DNA from: Chlorobiota bacterium
GTDB taxonomy: Bacteria; Bacteroidota; Bacteroidia; Bacteroidales; F082
Assembly (NCBI GenBank): GCA_030596395.1
Contig: JAUVKF010000012.1
Location: forward strand, 1 to 53,133
Direction of reading: 5' to 3'
DNA: 53,133 nucleotides
Numbering within the stretch: position 1 is the stretch's first letter; every line of letters begins with the position of its first letter. Positions 17,401-24,561 of this stretch are shown here, one piece after another. The notes below the pieces were generated by a model, which was given only the letters and a program-made list of their open reading frames with translations, was not told the origin of the DNA and did not search any database. The translations under genes and the position numbers were made by a program.

Positions 17401-17853
17401 ACTATCAGTCAGTTTGGTCAGGATGATATTCGAAAATTTGAATCGGAAGATGGATTTAAACTTGATATCAACGGAGAGGAAATAGTGCTTGCACTTGATG
17501 ATGTTGAAATCAGCACTGAAGATATTCCTGGATGGAGTGTGGTCAATCAAAATCATATTACGGTTGCCCTCGATATGACTATAACCCCTGAATTGCAGGA
17601 TGAAGGACTGGCTCGTGAGCTGGTGAACCGCGTGCAAAATCTGAGAAAAGATAAAGGATTTGAAGTTACTGACAGGATAAAATTATTTGTTGAAAAAAAT
17701 AATGACACTTTTGATGCGTTCAATAGTTTCCAGGACTACATTTGCTCGGAGACACTTGCATCAATGATTATTGAAGAAAAACTGAATAATGACAGCGAAG
17801 AAATAGAGTTAATTGATAAAATAAAAGTTAGGTTATTCCTGGAAAAAGAATAA
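14425..17853 (+). CDS. ileS: isoleucyl-tRNA synthetase (long, eukaryote-like type)
   Basis: IleRS charges tRNA-Ile and edits misactivated valine. The 1142-residue protein has the class I HIGH-like motif in GVPGIHHVMARTIKD (residues 54-68), the CP1 editing domain (about 190-420, with AWTTTPWTLASNTALAVG), the KMSKR loop at 689-693 and a C-terminal anticodon-binding region from about 800. The length and the form of the HIGH region fit the eukaryote-like subgroup that Bacteroidetes possess. In some bacteria this subgroup is linked to low mupirocin sensitivity, but that cannot be read from this sequence. The ATG at 14425 follows a convincing promoter. Confidence 0.96.
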   Translation: MAQKYTEYKQLNLTKIADDVRTFWEKNDIFKKSLDIRRGNEPFVFYEGPPSANGVPGIHHVMARTIKDLFCRYQTLKGKYVERKAGWDTHGLPVEISVEKTLGITKEDIGKKISVEEYNQACRKEVLRYKDLWDDLTEKVGYWVDLEHPYITFENKYIESVWYLLKQLYEKGLLYKGYSIQPYSPAAGTGLSTHELNQPGCYRDVSDTTMVAMFKVVKTEAPEKLYEGVEGDLYILAWTTTPWTLASNTALAVGDNIDYVKVKTFNPYSGDPITVIVAKERLNAYFNPKNTNLPFEEYKPGDKNVPFRVLKECKGFEMTGISYEQLFPWVKPMGKAFEVIPGDFVTTEEGTGIVHIAPTFGADDDKVAKATGIVPLVLLDKVGEIKPMVDLKGRFFRIEDLGDEFVSEYVDIEKYGEFAGRYVKNAYNDSLADSNETLDIDLAVHLKLQGKAFKIEKHVHNYPHCWRTDKPILYYPLDSWFVKTTALKDRMIELNKTINWKPKATGEGRFGNWLENLVDWNLSRSRFWGVPLPIWRTEDKKEAKAIGSASELKTEIEKSVVAGFMKENPLQDFVPEDMSKENYETFDFHRPYVDKIILVSDSGKKMVREPGLIDVWFDSGSMPYAQLHYPFENEALFEKNFPADFIAEGVDQTRGWFFTLHAIATMVFDSVAFKTVVSNGLVLDKAGNKMSKRLGNAVNPFETIEKYGPDATRWYMITNSQPWDNLRFDINGVDEVRRRFLGTFYNTYAFFALYANIDGFIYSEDEIPVNERTELDRWILSELNSLIKEVDDAFSSYEPTRAGRAIQNFVNEHLSNWYVRLSRRRFWKGNYSKDKIEAYQTLYRCLEVVAQLASPIAPFFTEQIFTDLNRVSNRSKVESIHLTDFPVANKALIDKDLEERMELAQQISSMVLSLRKKNTIRVRQPLKKIMIPVLNKHFKDVVTAVEDLILSEVNVKEIEYITEDSGILVKKIKPNFKSLGPKYGKLMKQLAGTISQFGQDDIRKFESEDGFKLDINGEEIVLALDDVEISTEDIPGWSVVNQNHITVALDMTITPELQDEGLARELVNRVQNLRKDKGFEVTDRIKLFVEKNNDTFDAFNSFQDYICSETLASMIIEEKLNNDSEEIELIDKIKVRLFLEKE

Positions 17854-17949
17854 TGAAAAAAATCTGGATCATTAAGTATCCAAAATTGAAAAATAGCGTA
17901 TATTTAGACTGTTAATTTTGTGCATATGCACACTTAAATATCAGAGGCG

Positions 17950-18363
17950 ATGAAAGAAAATAATAATGAAACAAAGAAAACCAGGTACTCGGATGAGGAG
18001 TTGGCAGAGTTCAAAGATATTATCCTTGATAAACTGGCAAAGGCGCAAGAAGACCTCGAATTATTAACTGAAGCGTACACCAACCACAGTGAACACGATA
18101 CCAACGACACTTCTCCAACATTTAAGGTGCTTGAAGAAGGTCAACAAGTATTGTCGAAGGAAGAAAACAGCAGGATGGCAGCACGCCAACAGCGTTTTAT
18201 TACCAATCTTCAAAATGCGATGATCCGCATTGAGAACAAAACATATGGCGTATGTCGGGTTACAGGTAAACTAATCAGTAAGGAAAGGCTGCGGGCAGTA
18301 CCTCATGCAACATTGAGTATTGATGCTAAACTCAAGCAATCAAAGCCAAACCCAGTCAACTAA
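17950..18363 (+). CDS. TraR/DksA-like zinc-finger-type protein
   Basis: The 137-residue protein has a charged helical N-terminus (residues 10-100) and a C-terminal block YGVCRVTGKLISKERLRAVP, the hallmark of the TraR/DksA group. Only one of the four zinc cysteines remains, so it is a cysteine-poor variant, as in many Bacteroidetes homologues. DksA-type proteins bind RNA polymerase in its secondary channel and adjust rRNA and stress promoters. Whether this one does is inference. A -7 box TAATTTTG sits at 17913-17920, next to the perfect 12-bp palindrome GTGCATATGCAC (17920-17931). The gene is 18 bp upstream of lspA, which agrees with the common order ileS-dksA-lspA in this phylum. Confidence 0.9.
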   Translation: MKENNNETKKTRYSDEELAEFKDIILDKLAKAQEDLELLTEAYTNHSEHDTNDTSPTFKVLEEGQQVLSKEENSRMAARQQRFITNLQNAMIRIENKTYGVCRVTGKLISKERLRAVPHATLSIDAKLKQSKPNPVN

Positions 18364-18381
18364 ACTGCAAAATCACATTTT

Positions 18382-18999
18382 TTGAAGAAAGCTCTTATCA
18401 TCGTTTTTCTGATTCTTATTGTTGATCAGTCATTAAAGTTCTGGATAAAATTAAACATGAGTATTGGGGAAGAAATCCCGGTGCTCGGCAATTGGTTTTA
18501 CCTTTATTTTACTGAGAACTACGGAATGGCATTTGGTATGCAATTCGGTGGTGAATGGGGAAAGCTGGCATTAAGTATCTTCAGGGTCCTCGCGGTGAGT
18601 GTAATAGGGGTTTACCTGTTTTTATTAGCGAAACGAAAAAAGAATTTTGGGCTCATATTCAGCATTTCACTGATCTTTGCCGGAGCGCTGGGAAATATCC
18701 TCGACAGTGCATTTTACGGACTGATATTTACACAGAGCAGTTACCATACTGTTGCGGAGTTTGCAACAAACGGACCTGGTTATTCCAGTTTTTTACATGG
18801 AAGGGTTGTTGATATGCTTTATTTCCCAATTATTGATATTACCAGGGTCGATATGCCATCCTGGATACCCGAATTTATTTTTGGGAATGATGGCAGGTTT
18901 ATTTTCTTCAGGCCCATATTTAATATTGCCGACTCAGCCATTACAATAGGTGTTTCGTGGCTGATTCTTTTCCAGAGAAAAAATTTACAATTTGTTTAG
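18382..18999 (+). CDS. lspA: lipoprotein signal peptidase (signal peptidase II)
   Basis: LspA cleaves the signal peptide of prolipoproteins after diacylglyceryl transfer, within the inner membrane. The 205-residue protein has four hydrophobic segments (about 3-21, 62-82, 90-110, 178-198). The two catalytic aspartates are D144 in GRVVDMLYFP and D184 in FNIADSAIT. VDQSLKFW and ENYGMAFGM are further conserved sites. An insert around residues 114-140 and another around 150-172 make it longer than the E. coli enzyme, as usual in Bacteroidetes. The start is a TTG at 18382; no ATG is available upstream in frame close by. The lipoproteins at 10994 and 45494 would be substrates. Confidence 0.95.
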   Translation: MKKALIIVFLILIVDQSLKFWIKLNMSIGEEIPVLGNWFYLYFTENYGMAFGMQFGGEWGKLALSIFRVLAVSVIGVYLFLLAKRKKNFGLIFSISLIFAGALGNILDSAFYGLIFTQSSYHTVAEFATNGPGYSSFLHGRVVDMLYFPIIDITRVDMPSWIPEFIFGNDGRFIFFRPIFNIADSAITIGVSWLILFQRKNLQFV

Positions 19000-19002
19000 T
19001 CG

Positions 19003-19045
19003 TTTGGCGACTTTCTGCTGCGAAAAACAGTCGCTTAGCGACTAC
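19003..19045. repeat. intergenic palindromes between lspA and the carboxylase operon
   Basis: Two related short palindromes, AGTCGTTTGGCGACT and GTCGCTTAGCGAC, lie in the 51-bp gap between convergent genes. Without a T-tract they are not clear terminators, although they may help to stop both transcripts. Confidence 0.5.
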
Positions 19046-19050
19046 ACAAT

Positions 19051-20592
19051 CTACAACGGAATGTTTCCGTGCTTTTTGGGTGGATTCACATCTGATTTGT
19101 TTTCTGTCATTTCAAGCGCCTGTGCAAGTTTTCTCCTCGTATTATGAGGATAGATGACCTCATCAATATAGCCTAATTCGGCAGCTTTGTATGGACTGGC
19201 AAAATTATTACGGTATTCCTGAACGACCTTTTTCCTGTGATCATCATCTTCGATCTTGTTCCTGTAAATGATATTAACAGCGCCATCAGGTCCCATTACA
19301 GCAATTTCAGCAGATGGATACGCAAAGTTGTAATCAGCACCAATGTGCTTGCTCGACATTACATCGTATGCCCCACCGTATGCTTTCCGGGTGATCAGGG
19401 TAATCTTAGGCACAGTGGCTTCTGCAAAAGCGTACAATAATTTGGCTCCATGCTTGATAATTCCGCCAAATTCCTGGGCTGTTCCCGGAAGGAATCCCGG
19501 CACATCTTCAAAGGTAACAAGCGGAATGTTGAAAGCATCGCAAAAACGAACAAACCTTGCTGCTTTTGTTGAGCTTGCAATATCGAGTACACCCGCTAAA
19601 ACCTGTGGTTGGTTAGCTACTATTCCGATCGGACGGCCACAAATCCTGGCGAATCCAACAATAATATTCTGGGCATAATGAGGCTGGACCTCAAGAAAAT
19701 GACTATCATCGATCACTGAATGAATGATCTCTTTCATGTTGTATGGTTTATTCGGATCATCAGGAACAATAGTGTCAAGTTTGGGAATTTGTCGGTTCAC
19801 ATCATCAGTGCAAACTTTTCGTGGAGGGTCTTCCATATTGTTCGCTGGCAAAAAGCTCATCAATTCCCTCAGCATCATCATGGCCTGTTCATCATTATCA
19901 GCTGTGAAATGTGCTACCCCGCTTTTTTTGTTGTGCGTCATTGCACCGCCAAGTTCTTCCTTTGTAACTTCCTCGTTGGTAACAGTTTTTATCACATCCG
20001 GTCCGGTAACAAACATATATGAAGTTTCTTTTACCATGAGGATGAAATCAGTGATTGCCGGTGAATAAACCGCACCTCCGGCGCAGGGGCCTAAAATTGC
20101 TGAAATTTGTGGAATTACTCCTGAACTTCTAACATTACGGTAGAAGATATCTGCATATCCGGCTAAGCTTTCAACACCTTCCTGTATGCGTGCACCACCC
20201 GAATCATTTAGCCCAATTACCGGGGCGCCCATTTTCATGGCCTGATCCATGATCTTGATTATTTTATTGGCATTCGCACGACTGAGCGAACCACCAAAAA
20301 CAGTAAAATCCTGGGCAAAAACATACATAATCCTACCGTCAATTTTACCATATCCGGCTACCAGGCCATCGCCAAGGATCTTGTTTTTTTCCATGTCAAA
20401 ATCGGTGGCAGTATGGGTTACAAACTTGTCAATTTCAACAAAGGTGTTGGGATCGAGTAAATAATTAATCCTTTCACGTGCTGTTTTCCTGCCGGCGGCA
20501 TGCTGCCTGTCAATGCGTGCTTGTCCTCCTCCTAATTCGGCAAGGTTGTGTTTTTCTTCAAGTAACTTATTCTTTTTGAGTTGATCCGCCAT
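19051..20592 (-). CDS. acyl-CoA carboxylase carboxyltransferase (propionyl-CoA carboxylase beta/MmdA type)
   Basis: This 513-residue subunit transfers the carboxyl group from biotin to an acyl-CoA, probably propionyl-CoA, giving methylmalonyl-CoA. It is a two-part crotonase-fold protein: the N half has [19 protein letters not shown] and [13 protein letters not shown], and the C half has [20 protein letters not shown] and [20 protein letters not shown]. It ends KHGNIPL, as in the family. It is last in a three-gene run with a biotin carrier and a biotin carboxylase, so it is more likely part of a soluble ATP-dependent carboxylase than of a sodium-pumping decarboxylase. No membrane subunits are present nearby. 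Confidence 0.93.
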   Translation of the reverse strand: MADQLKKNKLLEEKHNLAELGGGQARIDRQHAAGRKTARERINYLLDPNTFVEIDKFVTHTATDFDMEKNKILGDGLVAGYGKIDGRIMYVFAQDFTVFGGSLSRANANKIIKIMDQAMKMGAPVIGLNDSGGARIQEGVESLAGYADIFYRNVRSSGVIPQISAILGPCAGGAVYSPAITDFILMVKETSYMFVTGPDVIKTVTNEEVTKEELGGAMTHNKKSGVAHFTADNDEQAMMMLRELMSFLPANNMEDPPRKVCTDDVNRQIPKLDTIVPDDPNKPYNMKEIIHSVIDDSHFLEVQPHYAQNIIVGFARICGRPIGIVANQPQVLAGVLDIASSTKAARFVRFCDAFNIPLVTFEDVPGFLPGTAQEFGGIIKHGAKLLYAFAEATVPKITLITRKAYGGAYDVMSSKHIGADYNFAYPSAEIAVMGPDGAVNIIYRNKIEDDDHRKKVVQEYRNNFASPYKAAELGYIDEVIYPHNTRRKLAQALEMTENKSDVNPPKKHGNIPL

Positions 20593-20642
20593 TTTAATGC
20601 GATTTGAATATTTTCAATAAACTTTATCTTCAATAATTTGAT

Positions 20643-21146
20643 TTATTCCAGGGTGATCAAAGGCTGGTTGCCATCAATGTTATCACCTTCCGAAACAAGG
20701 ATTTCCGTAACAGTCCGGTCGCTTGCAACCTTATATTCGCTTTCCATTTTCATTGCAGAAACAATAATCAGCGTTTCACCTGCTTTTACCTGCTGTCCTT
20801 CTTCAACAAGAATTTTTACAACCTTTCCTGGCATTGGTGTTGAAATAAACGACTGTTCTTCATCTTCGTCTCCTTTTCGGCTGTTCATATATCTCGACTC
20901 AGCATCAATAATTTCTACATCAAATGAATTATACAATGTGTTGGCCGAATATTTTTTGTTTTCAGTAGGAATCAATTCTACATTGAATGAGGTCCCATCC
21001 AATAAAATAGAATATACTCCCTGCTCAACTTCTGCAATGTCAAGGTGATATTTTCGATCACCTACCATTACATCAATTTCGTTACCTGATCGGTTTAAAA
21101 TCTCGATTTTTTCCTGTTCACCATTCAAGATGATCTCGTATGACAT
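20643..21146 (-). CDS. biotin carboxyl carrier protein of the acyl-CoA carboxylase
   Basis: The 167-residue protein ends in a biotinyl domain with the attachment lysine K133 in VSAMKMESE and the upstream TPMPGKVVKILVEEGQQVKAGE. The N-terminal 90 residues form a beta-rich region that may be the linker between the carboxylase and transferase parts. I chose the ATG at 21146 (MSYEIILNG). A longer reading from 21212 would overlap the end of the biotin carboxylase gene and adds an unlikely N-terminus. The gene lies 23 bp after the biotin carboxylase gene and 50 bp before the carboxyltransferase gene. Confidence 0.93.
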   Translation of the reverse strand: MSYEIILNGEQEKIEILNRSGNEIDVMVGDRKYHLDIAEVEQGVYSILLDGTSFNVELIPTENKKYSANTLYNSFDVEIIDAESRYMNSRKGDEDEEQSFISTPMPGKVVKILVEEGQQVKAGETLIIVSAMKMESEYKVASDRTVTEILVSEGDNIDGNQPLITLE

Positions 21147-21169
21147 AGCATTGGATTTTTTTGATGATA

Positions 21170-22678
21170 TTACAAACGGTTGACATTGCGGGTTCTTCCG
21201 CACATTTTCCACTTACTTACTTGCCCGGCGCTGTTTTTGTCATCAGTTTTTGATTCAAGATTTGTAAGATAATCAACAAATGCGGTTATCGCGACCACAT
21301 CTTTAATTTTATCAGAAGCATCTGCCTCAGGTGACAGATATTTTTTATTGTCCTGTATAAAATGAGTATTGTATTTACCTTTCTTAAATGCAGGGGTATC
21401 CATTATCCGGCTAAGGAAAGGGATGGTGGTTTTAATACCAACGATCTTATAAGCATATAAAGCTCTTTTCATCCTGTCGATTGCTTCGTTACGGCTTGGC
21501 GCCCAAACGATAAGCTTCGAAACCATCGGATCATAAAACATTGGTATTTCATATCCCTCATAAATATAACCATCGTGGCGAACACCCAAACCCAGTGGCT
21601 CAGTAATGTGTCTGATCGTTCCAGGACTTGGCATAAAATTGTTATCGGGATCTTCAGCATAGATTCTGACCTCGATGGCATGGCCATTTTGTTTCAAATC
21701 TTCCTGTTTTATACTTAGTTTTTTGTTATTGGCAACATTAATCTGCTCCTTTACCAGGTCAACACCAACCACTCTTTCAGTAATCGGATGCTCAACCTGC
21801 AGGCGTGTGTTCATTTCCAGGAAGTAGTAATTCAGGTCATCATCAACGATAAACTCAACTGTTCCGGCGCTTGCATAATTTACAGCCTTTGCAGCCGCTA
21901 CAGCATATTTTCCCATTTCGGCCCTGACTGATGGAGTCATAATCGGTGAAGGCGTTTCTTCAACTACTTTCTGATGTCGTCGCTGCACAGAACACTCACG
22001 CTCGAACAGGTGGATGCAATTTCCATGCTTATCGGCAAGAATTTGAAACTCAATATGATGTGGTGAGTTGATATATTTTTCAACATAAACCGCATCATTA
22101 CCAAAAGCACCTTTGGCCTCTGATTTTGCTGCACTAACCCCCGAAATAATATCATCTACATTATGAATAAGCCGCATACCTTTTCCGCCGCCCCCGGCAC
22201 TTGCTTTTACCATAACGGGGAGCCCGATCTCTTTAATAACCTCAATAGCATTTTTAATATCCCGGATAGGTTCTGATGTGCCGGGAACTACGGGCACGTT
22301 AGCTGCGAGCATTGATTTCCGGGCGGTAATTTTATCACCCATCGTGTTGATGGCATGTGATGAAGGCCCGATAAAAATAATCCCTTCTTTTTCGCAGCGA
22401 TCAGCGAAACCAGCATTTTCAGATAAAAACCCATAACCGGGATGAATGGCATCGGCCTTGCTTTTTTTCGCTGCTTCAATGATGTTATCTATCACAAGGT
22501 AACTTTCATTGGAGGGGGCAGGGCCGATATAATATGCTTCATCAGCAAATCGTACGTGCATTGACTTCCTGTCGGCCTCACTGTAAACGGCAACAGACTC
22601 AATCCCCATTTCCCGACAGGTGCGCATAACACGTATGGCTATCTCACCCCTGTTGGCAACTAGTATTTTTTTAATCAT
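21170..22678 (-). CDS. accC: biotin carboxylase subunit
   Basis: This subunit carboxylates biotin with ATP and bicarbonate. The 502-residue protein starts MIKKILVANRGEIAIRVMRT, contains the ATP-grasp loop KASAGGGGKGMRLI, the catalytic stretch FERECSVQRRHQKVVEE and EMNTRLQVEHPITERVVGVD. It is about 50 residues longer than E. coli AccC, the extra part being at the C-terminus, which fits the propionyl-CoA carboxylase alpha type without its own biotin domain. It is first in the three-gene operon and is divergent from fructose-bisphosphate aldolase. The symbol is given by family; the substrate of the complex is inferred. Confidence 0.93.
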   Translation of the reverse strand: MIKKILVANRGEIAIRVMRTCREMGIESVAVYSEADRKSMHVRFADEAYYIGPAPSNESYLVIDNIIEAAKKSKADAIHPGYGFLSENAGFADRCEKEGIIFIGPSSHAINTMGDKITARKSMLAANVPVVPGTSEPIRDIKNAIEVIKEIGLPVMVKASAGGGGKGMRLIHNVDDIISGVSAAKSEAKGAFGNDAVYVEKYINSPHHIEFQILADKHGNCIHLFERECSVQRRHQKVVEETPSPIMTPSVRAEMGKYAVAAAKAVNYASAGTVEFIVDDDLNYYFLEMNTRLQVEHPITERVVGVDLVKEQINVANNKKLSIKQEDLKQNGHAIEVRIYAEDPDNNFMPSPGTIRHITEPLGLGVRHDGYIYEGYEIPMFYDPMVSKLIVWAPSRNEAIDRMKRALYAYKIVGIKTTIPFLSRIMDTPAFKKGKYNTHFIQDNKKYLSPEADASDKIKDVVAITAFVDYLTNLESKTDDKNSAGQVSKWKMCGRTRNVNRL

Positions 22679-22882
22679 AAGGATTTATCCTTTAATGAAT
22701 GTATTATCAGATAATTACCGGATTTTCTCGCTTAAAATTGGCGGTTAAAGATAAAAAAAAATGCATAGCAAGCTTATTCAGATAGTAGCTGCTTATAACG
22801 ATTAAGATAGACTGAAAAGGAAAAATTATATTTTAAACAGTTGTTAAAACAGCGATTAAAAACTTAATAGTGATTTAATAAA

Positions 22883-22910
22883 TTGCATCCTGTTTAAATA
22901 ATTAACTTTG
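22883..22910 (+). promoter_or_regulatory. promoter of fructose-bisphosphate aldolase
   Basis: TAACTTTG at 22903-22910 is a perfect -7 box, with TTG at 22883-22885 as -33 element (17-bp gap, slightly short). The start codon is 27 bp further on. Confidence 0.5.
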
Positions 22911-22937
22911 GCGCTCGAAAAATTTAAATCTATAACA

Positions 22938-24014
22938 ATGACCAGAATTTCTGATAAAATTAATCCGGGCGTTGCCACCGGAGACAATGTACAATACATT
23001 TTTAAGATCGCCAAAGAAAATCAATTTGCATTACCTGCGGTAAATGTTGTTGGATCAAACTCGATCAATGCAGTAATGGAAGCTGCAGCAAAAGTAAATT
23101 CCCCTGTTATTATACAATTTTCTAATGGTGGAGGCTCGTTTTATGCCGGCAAAGGACTAAAACTGGAAGGGCATGAAGCCGCGATTGCCGGTACTGTTTC
23201 GGGTGCCATTCATGTTCACCAGATGGCTGATTTATATGGTGTTCCCGTAATTCTTCATACCGACCATGCCGCGAAAAAATTATTGCCCTGGATTGACGGT
23301 TTGCTTGATGCCGGCGAAGAATTTTATGAGGCTAATGGTAAACCTTTGTTCAGTTCACATATGCTCGACCTATCGGAGGAACCACTGGAAGAGAATCTTG
23401 AAATTTGTGCCCGTTACCATAAACGAATGAGTAAAATGGGAATGACTTTGGAGATAGAATTGGGAATAACAGGTGGCGAGGAAGATGGTGTTGATAATAC
23501 AGATGTAGATAGTTCAAAATTATATACCCAGCCGGAAGAAGTTGCCCGTGCGTATGAGATATTATCTGCTATTAGCGACAAATTCACAATCGCTGCTGCA
23601 TTTGGTAATGTACATGGTGTGTATAAACCCGGTAATGTGAAGTTAGAACCTGTAATTTTGAAGAACTCGCAAGAATACATTGAGAAAAAATTTGGAACTG
23701 AATCGAATCCTGTATTTTATGTATTTCATGGTGGTTCCGGCTCTGAACCTGCAAAGATCAAAGAAGCCATTTCATACGGCGTAATTAAAATGAATATCGA
23801 TACCGACACCCAATGGGCAGCCTGGGATGGAGTTCGCAATTACGAAGCAAAAAACCATGATTACCTACAAGCACAAATAGGTAACCCGGAAGGTGATGAT
23901 GTACCGAATAAAAAATATTACGATCCACGCAAATGGATGCGCGAAGGAGAAGTTTCGATGGTAACGCGTTTGGAACAGGCATTTACCGACCTGAATTGTA
24001 TTGACAGGTACTAA
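22938..24014 (+). CDS. fbaA: class II fructose-bisphosphate aldolase
   Basis: The enzyme cleaves fructose 1,6-bisphosphate into two triose phosphates with a zinc ion. The 358-residue protein matches the length of E. coli FbaA. Visible sites are VILHTDHAAKKLLPWIDG (catalytic Asp and zinc His), ELGITGGEEDGVD, AFGNVHGVYKPGNVKL and VFHGGSGSEPAKIKEAISYG, with NIDTDTQWA following. I start at the ATG at 22938 (MTRISDKINPG). A TTG at 22908 lies inside the promoter box and would add ten residues. It is a class IIA enzyme and is monocistronic or shares a transcript with the next gene. Confidence 0.95.
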   Translation: MTRISDKINPGVATGDNVQYIFKIAKENQFALPAVNVVGSNSINAVMEAAAKVNSPVIIQFSNGGGSFYAGKGLKLEGHEAAIAGTVSGAIHVHQMADLYGVPVILHTDHAAKKLLPWIDGLLDAGEEFYEANGKPLFSSHMLDLSEEPLEENLEICARYHKRMSKMGMTLEIELGITGGEEDGVDNTDVDSSKLYTQPEEVARAYEILSAISDKFTIAAAFGNVHGVYKPGNVKLEPVILKNSQEYIEKKFGTESNPVFYVFHGGSGSEPAKIKEAISYGVIKMNIDTDTQWAAWDGVRNYEAKNHDYLQAQIGNPEGDDVPNKKYYDPRKWMREGEVSMVTRLEQAFTDLNCIDRY

Positions 24015-24063
24015 TTTATAGTATAAATCTCCTCAGCCTCAGTTGTCTTTAAATTGGTCGGTA

Positions 24064-24095
24064 TTTGATTTTCGACCTTAATCATTGTAGCTTTG
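24064..24095 (+). promoter_or_regulatory. promoter directly before the repeat-protein gene
   Basis: TTTG at 24064-24067 and TAGCTTTG at 24088-24095 are separated by 20 bp, the ideal Bacteroidetes spacing. The GTG start codon follows after only 4 bp, so the mRNA would be leaderless or nearly so. Confidence 0.6.
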
Positions 24096-24099
24096 CATT

Positions 24100-24504
24100 G
24101 TGCTTGATTACGATCCAAAAATACTATTGGCTTTTGGCCAGACCTTTAGTGAAGAAGGTGGTGAAGGTTTTTACAAATGGCTGCTCAAGAATGGTTATCC
24201 CGAGCTGGCTGCCTTAAGCAGTTCTATCAGAGGAAGTACCGAAGCCCGCGACTGGCTGATGAAAAATAATTATCCGCATTTTGCTGCCCTGGATGGTGCT
24301 ATTGATAAAAAAGCCGATGCCTTTGCCTGGCTCAGGAGTTACAAGTATGATCTTCTGACTGTTTTTGCAGAGGCGATTAATGGCAAAAGGGATGCCGTTG
24401 AGTTTTTAAGAAAACACGACATGAAGATTTTTATGCACTTGGCAAATATGATCAAAAATTACCGCGAACGCCAGACATTCGATTATCATAAAATTCATTT
24501 TTAA
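24100..24504 (+). CDS. small protein of four helical tandem repeats, unknown function
   Basis: The 134-residue protein is made of about four degenerate repeats of 27-34 residues. Compare WLLKNGYPELAALSSSI, WLMKNNYPHFAALDGAI, WLRSYKYDLLTVFAEAI and FLRKHDMKIFMHLANMI. Each has a Trp/Phe-Leu start, an aromatic before the middle and a helix ending in Ile. I do not recognise a named family. There is no signal peptide, so it is probably cytoplasmic. The start is a GTG at 24100, just after a strong promoter. An internal ATG at residue 54 would split the second repeat. A terminator follows 6 bp after the stop, so the gene is a separate unit. Confidence 0.7.
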   Translation: MLDYDPKILLAFGQTFSEEGGEGFYKWLLKNGYPELAALSSSIRGSTEARDWLMKNNYPHFAALDGAIDKKADAFAWLRSYKYDLLTVFAEAINGKRDAVEFLRKHDMKIFMHLANMIKNYRERQTFDYHKIHF

Positions 24505-24510
24505 ATAAAA

Positions 24511-24535
24511 AAAGCTGCCTGGCAAAGGCAGCTTT
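24511..24535. terminator. bidirectional factor-independent terminator
   Basis: The perfect stem AAAGCTGCC / GGCAGCTTT has a 7-base loop. It is flanked by A residues on the left and T residues on the right. It separates the convergent repeat-protein gene and nrdJ. Confidence 0.8.
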
Positions 24536-24561
24536 AATTGCTCATATTTATTGGTTATTGA

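Noticed and set aside
19003-19045. Terminator pair after lspA
   Set aside because: The palindromes are short and lack T-tracts, so they are listed only as repeats.
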